Shown piece by piece: positions 1-5,972 of a DNA stretch of 11,260 nucleotides. The stretch is from G020348385 sp964580235 (GTDB lineage Bacteria > Acidobacteriota > Aminicenantia > Aminicenantales > Aminicenantaceae): positions 1 to 11,260 of the forward strand of contig CAZOJY010000114.1 in NCBI GenBank assembly GCA_964580235.1. The letters run 5' to 3'. The notes beneath the pieces were generated by a model that worked only from the letters and a program-made list of their open reading frames with translations, searched no databases and was not told the origin of the DNA. Within the stretch, counting starts at the first letter, position 1. Each line of letters opens with the position of its first letter. The position numbers were made by a program, and so were the translations under genes.

Positions 1-1689
1 GACAATCAAGGAATGATGGTATGATCCCGGAGCTTCAAGTGCCATCTGTCTGAAAATCGGGAGGTCGGAGTTTGTCAGTTCGATGAGCTTGGCCTGTGTG
101 GCAAACCCGAACAGTATTTCAAATACGGGCAAAAACAGGAATGCGAAACTGGCGCTCAGCAAGCCCCCTAGAAGTCCCATCACGATGTCGCTTGAGAATG
201 GGCCTATGGGAATCAGCTTTTCTTTGATCAGATGGAAGGTGATGATGACGAATATGTTGATAGGGGCAATCAAAAACAGTCCTGTCCGGAAGGTAGATGT
301 CCTGTCCTGTCTCCCATAGAATCTGGTGCCGTAGATGGCCGCGAATCCGCCGATGAGGGTAAACAAAACCAGTTCAATGCTTGTTTTGAAAAAAAGTCCC
401 ACCAGCAGGCTGTTGAGAACGGCGTAGATCAGGGCGACCGGGCTTGAAATCAAAAAAGCAACGAGCATCACACCGAATTGGAACGGGAAAGCATATTTAT
501 AGCTGTCCACCGAGGAAAGGAAGAATAAGTTTGTGCTTTGTGAAAATGTGCCAGACAAAAATTCCGCAAGCTTGTAAAGAAGAAGGCTCATGATCAGAAG
601 AATACCCATTATGACGTAACTTCTGAATGCTTTCTCCTGGCCCAGGAATGACTTGAGGTAATACCACAGAGTGACAAACAACAGGCCAAAAAGCAGAAAT
701 GTGCCGATAAAATTGATCCACCAACTGGGTTGTGCCCGCAGATTTTCATTGATGATTGCGATCTGTTTAAGGGCCTCATCATCGACTTCATCTCCTTTGC
801 GGATGATGACCTTTCCTTTTTTTATCGTATAGAACACATCTTCTTCACTTGTTCTAGCCTGCTGTTGGCGAATTTCGGTTTCCACCTGGTCGTAGAAAAT
901 GTTCTGAGCCATGAAAACATGAGAAAGATTTTTGAGCAGAGTTTTCTCATTCTGGGGGAGGTCCAGTTTTTCTACCTCGCCGGTGAGAATCTGTTTTGCT
1001 TCGGTGATGTCCAAAACATCGGTGGCATTCAGGGAGCTTTCGGTTCCTTCGCTTGTGACAACCGTCAATCCTTTCTGCTGCTCTTGGTGGTAGAAAAGGC
1101 TTTTTGACGTTATGACGAAATTTGTCGAGACCATCCCGATCAGGTTGATCAAATTTTCTTCGATGGATATCTCGAATTTATTCGTGATCAGAGCGTTTAG
1201 AGTGTTTGTGGTCATTTCGAGCCCATAGTTGTCAAGTACCTGTTTTTTAAAATCCTTCTTCCTTTGACCTGTAACTTCTTCCTTAAGAAATTCTCTCCCG
1301 GCGTGGAAGAATTCGCGAATTTTTTCCTCAGTGTTAAGAATAATATTCGTGTTAAAAGAATAGACGGGAGGGACGGCTTCTGCCGCCTCTTTTCTTCTTT
1401 TTTCCGTCGTTTGCTTGTCTATGATAGTAATTTCCGACGGTGCTATGATGTTTGAGGTGGCAATTTCCCCTTTTTCCAGAATGGGAATATTTCGTGAGGG
1501 GACATAGGCAAGAAAGTAGGACAAAACGATAACAAAAATTACCAGGTAGAGAAAAGGATTCTGGATGAATTTTTTCCTGGCAATTGTTTCTTTCTCTTCT
1601 TTGGCCTTGGATGAATTTATTTTGGATTTGTTTGTAGGGACATCCTTGGTTTTAAAAAGCTTCATGTCCTTGAAGGAGATTCGATTCAT
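1..1689 (-). CDS. 7TM-HD family membrane phosphohydrolase (PgpH/YqfF-like), C-terminus beyond left edge
   Basis: Reading the minus strand from ATG at 1689 gives an open frame of 563 codons with no stop, running off position 1. Residues 1-44 are basic and cytosolic; about 45-63 form a first membrane segment. An extracytoplasmic domain follows with 7TMR-HDED hallmarks: IIAPSEITIIDKQTTEKRR then VPPVY near 82-110, and KKGKVIIRKGDEV near 300. A cluster of hydrophobic segments runs from about 321 (WWINFIGTF) to 530. The last residues, ELTNSDLPIFRQ through APGSYHHSLIV, are the start of the HD domain; H558/H559 include the first metal ligand. Family members hydrolyse cyclic di-AMP (Listeria PgpH); that activity is inferred here because most of the HD domain is missing. 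The gene starts 7 nt after the phoH stop, the usual phoH-pgpH(-ybeY) order, so it is probably co-transcribed. No strong Shine-Dalgarno is seen before 1689; a second in-frame ATG lies at codon 9. Confidence 0.88.
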   Translation of the reverse strand, partial: MNRISFKDMKLFKTKDVPTNKSKINSSKAKEEKETIARKKFIQNPFLYLVIFVIVLSYFLAYVPSRNIPILEKGEIATSNIIAPSEITIIDKQTTEKRRKEAAEAVPPVYSFNTNIILNTEEKIREFFHAGREFLKEEVTGQRKKDFKKQVLDNYGLEMTTNTLNALITNKFEISIEENLINLIGMVSTNFVITSKSLFYHQEQQKGLTVVTSEGTESSLNATDVLDITEAKQILTGEVEKLDLPQNEKTLLKNLSHVFMAQNIFYDQVETEIRQQQARTSEEDVFYTIKKGKVIIRKGDEVDDEALKQIAIINENLRAQPSWWINFIGTFLLFGLLFVTLWYYLKSFLGQEKAFRSYVIMGILLIMSLLLYKLAEFLSGTFSQSTNLFFLSSVDSYKYAFPFQFGVMLVAFLISSPVALIYAVLNSLLVGLFFKTSIELVLFTLIGGFAAIYGTRFYGRQDRTSTFRTGLFLIAPINIFVIITFHLIKEKLIPIGPFSSDIVMGLLGGLLSASFAFLFLPVFEILFGFATQAKLIELTNSDLPIFRQMALEAPGSYHHSLIV

Positions 1690-1696
1690 CGGATTT

Positions 1697-2650
1697 CTAT
1701 TTTTTCTTTGCGCTGGATTCCGCTTTTTGGTATGCCTTTACGATTTTTTGGACGAGCGGATGCCGCACAACATCTTTGTGGTTGAATTCGAGAATCGCTA
1801 TTTCTTTGATGTTTGAGAGAATCTTCATGGCGTGGATCACTCCGGATTTCTGCGGCTGGGGAAGGTCGATCTGTGTGATGTCTGCTGTGACGACGAGTTT
1901 GGAATCGAATCCACTGCGGGTCAGGATCATCTTCATCTGCTCTTTTGTTGTGTTTTGTGCCTCATCCAGAATGATAAAGGCGCTGTTGAGAGTTCTCCCT
2001 CTCATGTAGGCAAGAGGGGCGATCTCGATGATGCCCCGCTCGACGAGCCGGTTGGCCTGTTCCGTCTGAGCCAGGTCGTAGAGTGCGTCATAGAGGGGTC
2101 TGAGGTAGGGGTTGATCTTTTGCTGCATATCTCCCGGCAAGAATCCCAGCTTCTCACCGGCTTCAACAGCCGGCCGGGTGAGGATGATCCGGGTTACAGC
2201 CTTATTCTGGAGAAAGGAGAGGGCCATGGCCATGGCAAGGTAGGTTTTTCCTGTGCCGGCCGGTCCGATTCCGAAGACCAAATCGTATTTTTTTATCGCC
2301 TGAATATAGTCCTGCTGATTGAGGGATTTGGGAGTGACTGTTTTACGGGAGAGTTTGAGAGGCTTGGAAGGGAAAGATTTTTCTAACCTGTCACCCCGGC
2401 CTTCTTCCAGAAGATCGAGGGCGATGTGGAAGTCTTCTTCTTTGAGAGAATTCCCCTTTTCTTCTAGATTTTTAATGACATCGAAGTAGCGTTTAGCAAA
2501 GTCCAGCCTGTCCTTGGGGCCGTCCAATAAGAGACTGTCCCCTCTCAGTGACAGGGAAACGCCCAGTCTTTTTTCGAGTTTTTTTAAATTCTTATCCAGA
2601 ACGCCAGAGAAGGCACTTTTCCGGATGTAGGGGTGTTCGATTTTTTCCAT
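1697..2650 (-). CDS. phoH: PhoH family ATPase (PhoL/YbeZ type)
   Basis: The 317-residue protein is full length for the family (about 320). Walker A is GPAGTGKT at 129-136 and Walker B is FIILDEAQN at 225-232. Family blocks LTRPAVEAGEKLGFLPGD (157-174), PLYDAL (185-190) and YMRGRTLN (215-222) are intact. The motif usually written TGDxTQIDLP reads TADITQIDLP at 255-264, with Ala for Gly. The N-terminal 110 residues form the small alpha/beta region typical of PhoH-like proteins. PhoH proteins are cytosolic ATPases linked to RNA metabolism and ribosome maturation together with YbeY; the exact role is not settled. ATG at 2650 is chosen because an in-frame TGA lies ten codons upstream with no other start between them; the Shine-Dalgarno is poor. 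A promoter and a dyad sit just upstream, and the pgpH-like gene follows closely. Confidence 0.95.
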   Translation of the reverse strand: MEKIEHPYIRKSAFSGVLDKNLKKLEKRLGVSLSLRGDSLLLDGPKDRLDFAKRYFDVIKNLEEKGNSLKEEDFHIALDLLEEGRGDRLEKSFPSKPLKLSRKTVTPKSLNQQDYIQAIKKYDLVFGIGPAGTGKTYLAMAMALSFLQNKAVTRIILTRPAVEAGEKLGFLPGDMQQKINPYLRPLYDALYDLAQTEQANRLVERGIIEIAPLAYMRGRTLNSAFIILDEAQNTTKEQMKMILTRSGFDSKLVVTADITQIDLPQPQKSGVIHAMKILSNIKEIAILEFNHKDVVRHPLVQKIVKAYQKAESSAKKK

Positions 2651-2681
2651 ATTAGATGGCGGGAAAGGACGTTTCTGTCAT

Positions 2682-2700
2682 TGTTTATAGATTATAAACA
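2682..2700. promoter_or_regulatory. Perfect 8-bp dyad (TGTTTATA-GAT-TATAAACA), operator-like
   Basis: TGTTTATA at 2682-2689 is an exact inverted repeat of TATAAACA at 2693-2700, separated by 3 nt. It overlaps the predicted phoH -10 box (2691-2696), where a repressor would block transcription. The symmetry is seen directly; that a protein binds it is inferred. An AT-rich dyad can occur by chance. Confidence 0.45.
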
Positions 2701-2721
2701 CCAAAAGCCTCCTTTTGTCAA
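2691..2721 (-). promoter_or_regulatory. Predicted sigma70-type promoter of phoH
   Basis: On the minus strand a perfect TTGACA (2721-2716) is followed by a perfect TATAAT (2696-2691). The spacer is 19 bp, two longer than ideal. The -10 box ends 41 nt before the phoH ATG. Both hexamers match the consensus, so this is the best candidate for the phoH-pgpH transcript. Confidence 0.6.
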
Positions 2722-2726
2722 TAGCT

Positions 2727-2807
2727 AGAAAAAGGGGACGGTTCTATTTTTTTTTACAAATGGGATTGCAAATATCTTTCAAAAAAAATGGAACTGTCCC
2801 CTTTTCT
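2727..2807. repeat. REP/MITE-like imperfect inverted repeat with GGGGAC core
   Basis: The left arm (2727-2753, core AAAAGGGGACGGTTCTATTT) and right arm (2781-2807, core AAATGGAACTGTCCCCTTTT) are reverse complements over about 26 bp. They differ by one extra A and two substitutions; the loop is 27 nt. Shorter similarity continues outside the arms (CAATAGCTAG versus CCAATTAGCGTCAAG read in reverse complement). GGGGACNGTTCNATTTT palindromes are known as dispersed elements in some bacterial genomes, often associated with REP-associated Y1 transposases; no such transposase is in the window. It lies between two divergent promoters, so a terminator role is unlikely. Confidence 0.7.
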
Positions 2808-2821
2808 TGACGCTAATTGGC

Positions 2822-2850
2822 TTGAAAAAATAGGGCAGCTGATGTATAAA
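2822..2850 (+). promoter_or_regulatory. Predicted sigma70-type promoter of the small RHH-like gene
   Basis: TTGAAA (2822-2827) and TATAAA (2845-2850) are separated by exactly 17 bp. The -10 box ends 60 nt before the ATG at 2911. A small dyad, GCATT-AA-AATGC (2868-2879), lies just downstream near the expected transcript start. This is the only good promoter seen for the rightward gene cluster. Confidence 0.6.
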
Positions 2851-2910
2851 TCTTATTCCTACTTGCTGCATTAAAATGCGTGAAAAAAACGATTTGTGAG
2901 GAGAAAGGCA

Positions 2911-3281
2911 ATGGAAAAAGAATTCAGCGATATTGCGATTCCCACGTCTTTGTATAAAAAGATANNNNNNNNNNNNNNNNNNNNNNNNNNNNNNNNNNNN
3001 NNNNNNNNNNNNNNNNNNNNNNNNNNNNNNNNNNNNNNNNNNNNNNNNNNNNNNNNNNNNNNNNAATGGAAAAAGAATTCAGCGATATTGCGATTCCCAC
3101 GTCTTTGTATAAAAAGATAGAGGAGAAAATAAAAGGGACTGAGATGACCTCAGTGGCCAGCTATGTCACCAAAGTTTTGAACGACAGCCTTTTGAAGAAG
3201 GAGGAGGCCAAAGATGCCTTCACCAAAGAAGAAGAGGAGAAGGTGAAGGATAGGCTCAAGGCCCTCGGCTACATCGATTAA
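2911..3281 (+). CDS. Small ribbon-helix-helix-like protein, split only by an artefactual N gap
   Basis: The ATG at 2911 has a good Shine-Dalgarno (AGGAG, 2899-2903, 7 nt spacing). After 18 codons the sequence enters 100 N, and the same 55 bp, including the ATG, restarts at 3065. Collapsing the duplicate gives one 71-residue protein (371 minus 155 = 216 nt). Residues about 3-9 (KEFSDIAIP region) look like a short strand. They are followed by helix TSLYKKIEEKIKGT, a turn, and helix SVASYVTKVLNDSLLKK, the CopG/Arc ribbon-helix-helix pattern. The acidic tail ends EEEKVKDRLKALGYID, resembling the LGY-type C-terminal tail of some sulfatase and phosphatase-superfamily proteins. It may be a DNA-binding autoregulator or a partner of the phosphohydrolase downstream; neither is proven. 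A GTG at 2896 is a less likely start. Confidence 0.72.
2965..3064. other. 100-N assembly gap (artefact; flanks overlap by 55 bp)
   Basis: Exactly 100 N separate 2910-2964 from 3065-3119, and those two 55-bp stretches are identical. This is what an unmerged contig overlap padded with a default gap looks like. No sequence is likely to be missing. Confidence 0.93.
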
Positions 3282-3319
3282 TCTGTTCATGGGCCACTTC
3301 CTTGCATCCTTTGATACTA

Positions 3320-3334
3320 GGGTGGGGTGGAGGG
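3320..3334 (+). other. G-run cluster (possible two-tier G-quadruplex)
   Basis: Four G runs with single-base loops, GGG-T-GGGG-T-GG-A-GGG, lie on the coding strand 60 nt before the start of the downstream phosphohydrolase. The third run has only two G, so only a two-tier or bulged quadruplex could form. Formation and any effect on translation are inference. Confidence 0.3.
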
Positions 3335-3393
3335 TCTCGTCTCGTTAATAATTCAGGTGAAAAACGGGATCAGTCTTATTATGAGGAGATTTG

Positions 3394-4770
3394 ATGGATA
3401 AAAAGGTTTTGGTCATCGGATTGGACTGTGCAACATCAGAAATTCTGTTTGACCGCAGGGAGGAACTGCCCGTATTGCGGGAATTGATCGATAATGGCAC
3501 TCATGGAAAGCTGCGGAGCTCGGATCCCCCGATTACCATTCCTGCCTGGATGGTGATGTGTACAGGCAAAGACCCCGGAAAGCTGGGCCTGTATGGATTC
3601 CGGCACAGGAAAGATTATTCCTATAAAGACATCTGGATTGCCACATCCTATTCCATCCGCGAAAAAACCGTCTGGGATGTAATAGGCGAAAGGGGCGGCC
3701 AGAATTGTCTGGTGAGTGTCCCCCCTAGTTATCCCCCAAAGCCTGTCAAGGGGAATCTCATCTCCTGTTTTATCACTCCCGGGAATGATAAGGATTATAC
3801 CTACCCTTCCGAACTCCGGGTTGAGCTTGAGGAGAAGTTTGGGCCTTATGTCTTTGATGTGGTTTTTCGCACGGATGAAAAAGATAAACTCCTGAAACAA
3901 ATTCACGATATGACAGAAAAAAGGTTTAAAGTTCTGAACCACTTGATCACCAAAAAGCCATGGGATTTTTTCATGTTTGTGGAAATCGGTGTGGACAGAG
4001 TCCATCACTCCTTTTGGAAATACATGGACAAAGACCATCATTTGTATGTCGAAGGGAACCCTTATGAGAATGTCATCATCGATTATTACAAGAAAGTCGA
4101 TGGATTGATCGGAGAGTTTCTCTCCAATGTGGACCAGGATACCACGATTTTTGTCGTCTCCGACCACGGAGCAAAGAGGATGAAGGGAGCCTTTTGTATC
4201 AACGAGTGGTTGATCGAACAGGGAGACCTTGTGGTAAACGACATGCCTCAATCCCCAATCAGCTTCGATCATTTGGATGTGGACTGGTCCCGAACAAAGG
4301 CCTGGGGTTGGGGGGGATATTATGCCCGGATTTTTTTGAATGTCGAAGGACGCGAAGCCCAGGGCATCGTAAAAATCGAAGACTACAAAAAGGAACGAGA
4401 AGCTTTGATGGAACGACTGGCTGCGATCAAAGGGCCGAATGGAGAAGAGTGGAAAACGAAAATAATCAAGCCTCAAAAATATTTTCAGGAGCTTAACGGA
4501 GATTACCCGGATCTGATGATCTATTTTGACGATCTTTACTGGCGTTCGGCCGGCACTTTGGGGCACGGCACCAAGTATCTCCTGGAAAACGATACCGGAC
4601 CTGACGATGCGGTTCATGCCCAGGATGGGATTTACATCCTTTATGATCCCAGAAATAAAGCATGCGTGAGAAAGGATGCCAGTATTCTGGACATTGCGCC
4701 GACAATTCTGAATGAAATGGGGCTTTCGGTTCCCGGGGACATGAGAGGAAACATCATCCATAAAGAATAA
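3394..4770 (+). CDS. Alkaline-phosphatase-superfamily phosphohydrolase (COG3379-like, type I phosphodiesterase fold)
   Basis: The protein has 458 residues from ATG 3394, chosen because AGGAG (3384-3388) is 5 nt away; a TTG three bases earlier would be too close. It carries the superfamily's metal and nucleophile set: D11 in VIGLDCAT, candidate nucleophile T48 in PPITIPAW with following TGKDPGKLGLYGF, D201 and H205 in VDRVHHSFW, D257-H258 in VSDHG, and H408 in VHAQDGIY. The usual DG after the first metal ligand is DC here. There is no signal peptide or membrane segment, so it is probably cytosolic. Such enzymes cleave phosphoester or pyrophosphate bonds or act as phosphomutases; the substrate cannot be read from sequence. 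Members often sit in polysaccharide loci, as here. A second, divergent member begins at 10728. The protein after 4770 starts 60 nt downstream. Confidence 0.9.
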   Translation: MDKKVLVIGLDCATSEILFDRREELPVLRELIDNGTHGKLRSSDPPITIPAWMVMCTGKDPGKLGLYGFRHRKDYSYKDIWIATSYSIREKTVWDVIGERGGQNCLVSVPPSYPPKPVKGNLISCFITPGNDKDYTYPSELRVELEEKFGPYVFDVVFRTDEKDKLLKQIHDMTEKRFKVLNHLITKKPWDFFMFVEIGVDRVHHSFWKYMDKDHHLYVEGNPYENVIIDYYKKVDGLIGEFLSNVDQDTTIFVVSDHGAKRMKGAFCINEWLIEQGDLVVNDMPQSPISFDHLDVDWSRTKAWGWGGYYARIFLNVEGREAQGIVKIEDYKKEREALMERLAAIKGPNGEEWKTKIIKPQKYFQELNGDYPDLMIYFDDLYWRSAGTLGHGTKYLLENDTGPDDAVHAQDGIYILYDPRNKACVRKDASILDIAPTILNEMGLSVPGDMRGNIIHKE

Positions 4771-4830
4771 AGCATAATTATCAGCGTTGTTTTTGGCATG
4801 GCCTTTGGAGAGAAACACAAGGAGTTAAGA

Positions 4831-5769
4831 GTGAAAGGGAAGTATTTGGTGACAGGAGGAGCCGGTTTTATAGGGTCCCACCTGGTGGAATCGCCTTTGA
4901 ACAAGGGGAAGGAGGTAAGAATACTGGATAATTTTCTTACCGGAAAAAGGGAAAATATAGCCGCTTTTGTGGATGAAATCGAGCTTATCGAGGGAGATAT
5001 CCGTGATTTTGAGTCATGTGAGATGGCCTTGGACGGCGTCGATTTTGTGTTTCACCAGGCCGCCCTGCCATCTGTCCCCCGCTCCGTCGAGGACCCCGTG
5101 ACGACAAACGCTATCAATGTCACGGGCACTCTTAACCTGCTCATTGCATCCCGGGATGCCAAAATCAAAAAGGTTGTTTTTGCCTCCTCCTCTTCGGTCT
5201 ACGGGGATGACCCTAACCTCCCGAAAAAAGAAGGCACAGAAGGTGCTCCTCTATCTCCCTACGCAGTGACCAAGCTTGTGGGAGAATACTATATGCGGAT
5301 ATTCAGCGAGATATACGGTTTGGGGACTGTATCCCTAAGGTATTTTAATATTTTTGGCCCGCGTCAGGATCCCCGTTCCCAATACGCAGCCGTCATACCC
5401 AATTTTATTACCCTGATGGAGAGGGGAGAAAGCCCCAGGATCTTCGGCGATGGAGAGCAGTCCAGAGATTTCACCTATGTTGCGAATGTTGTAAAGGCCA
5501 ATATGTTGGCTGCAGAATCGGAAGATGTCTCAGGCGAAGTTTTTAACGTCGCGTGTGGAGATCGGATCACGGTGAATACACTCTACGCAAAAATCCGGCA
5601 GTTTTTCCACAAAAACATCGATCCTGTTTATGACAAACCCCGCCCCGGAGATATCCGTCACTCTTTTGCGGATATTGGAAAGGCGAGGAAAATGTTAAAA
5701 TATGAGCCTGCTGTTCCATTCGATGATGGCTTAAGGAAAACGGTCCAATGGTACAGAACGAGGGGCTGA
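4831..5769 (+). CDS. NAD-dependent NDP-sugar 4-epimerase (SDR family, WbpP/GalE-like)
   Basis: This extended short-chain dehydrogenase has 312 residues. The nucleotide-binding GGAGFIG is at 9-15, the catalytic serine lies in ASSSSVYGD (about 119-127), and Y144-K148 is the YAVTK catalytic pair. The block RYFNIFGPRQDP (170-181) followed by SQYAAVIPNF resembles UDP-GlcNAc 4-epimerases of the WbpP/WbgU group, and TGKRENI fits nucleotide-sugar epimerases. It probably interconverts UDP-Glc(NAc) and UDP-Gal(NAc). The GTG at 4831 is chosen because AAGGAG (4819-4824) is 6 nt upstream; an in-frame ATG at 4798 would add 11 residues not typical before the Rossmann strand and has no such site. The remnant downstream comes from a dehydrogenase type that is commonly paired with this epimerase. 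Confidence 0.88.
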   Translation: MKGKYLVTGGAGFIGSHLVESPLNKGKEVRILDNFLTGKRENIAAFVDEIELIEGDIRDFESCEMALDGVDFVFHQAALPSVPRSVEDPVTTNAINVTGTLNLLIASRDAKIKKVVFASSSSVYGDDPNLPKKEGTEGAPLSPYAVTKLVGEYYMRIFSEIYGLGTVSLRYFNIFGPRQDPRSQYAAVIPNFITLMERGESPRIFGDGEQSRDFTYVANVVKANMLAAESEDVSGEVFNVACGDRITVNTLYAKIRQFFHKNIDPVYDKPRPGDIRHSFADIGKARKMLKYEPAVPFDDGLRKTVQWYRTRG

Positions 5770-5772
5770 AAG

Positions 5773-5958
5773 TTGACCAAAACCAGATTGTTTCAGAAAG
5801 TCAGGTTTCTGGAAAACAGAATGAAAAACAAAGATACCGTCATCATCGCCACCGGCCATTCTGTGTATGATTATGACTGGATTGTCAAGAATTCTTCTCG
5901 AGGGATCGATACGCGCAGTGCCGTGAAGAAGAAAAGGAAGAATGTGGTAAAAGCGTAA
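5773..5958 (+). pseudogene. C-terminal remnant of a UDP-N-acetylhexosamine dehydrogenase (WbpA/TviB-like)
   Basis: The frame from TTG 5773, with an ATG at 5821, encodes at most 61 residues ending in TAA. Residues from about 16 on match the C-terminal end of WbpA-type nucleotide-sugar dehydrogenases: VIIATGHSVYDYDWIV corresponds to the family's VxIATDHSAYDYxWIV, GIDTRSAVK to VDTRNAxK, and KNVVKA to the terminal KNIVKA. The usual Asp of TDHS is Gly. The N-terminal Rossmann and central catalytic domains (about 370 residues) are absent, so it cannot be an active enzyme alone. It lies 3 nt after the epimerase stop and 14 nt before ugd. The likely history is deletion of a wbpA-like gene that paired with the wbpP-like epimerase. 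A translated small protein is possible but less likely. Confidence 0.65.
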
Positions 5959-5972
5959 ACAAAGGAGAGAGC

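Noticed and set aside
1832..2386. A 184-codon plus-strand frame inside phoH
   Set aside because: It overlaps the conserved PhoH ATPase core on the opposite strand and shows no domain.
2727..2807. The GGGGAC inverted repeat as a transcription terminator
   Set aside because: Both neighbouring genes point away from it, so no gene ends there, and no strong U tract follows either arm.
2910..3119. A true 55-bp direct repeat or tandem gene duplication
   Set aside because: The same 55-bp identity around exactly 100 N occurs at both gaps, and collapsing restores reading frames, so it is an assembly artefact.
3436..4818. A 460-codon open frame on the minus strand opposite the first phosphohydrolase
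   Set aside because: It is antisense to a gene with a complete catalytic motif set, has no recognisable motif of its own and has the His/Phe/Ile-rich composition of a shadow frame.
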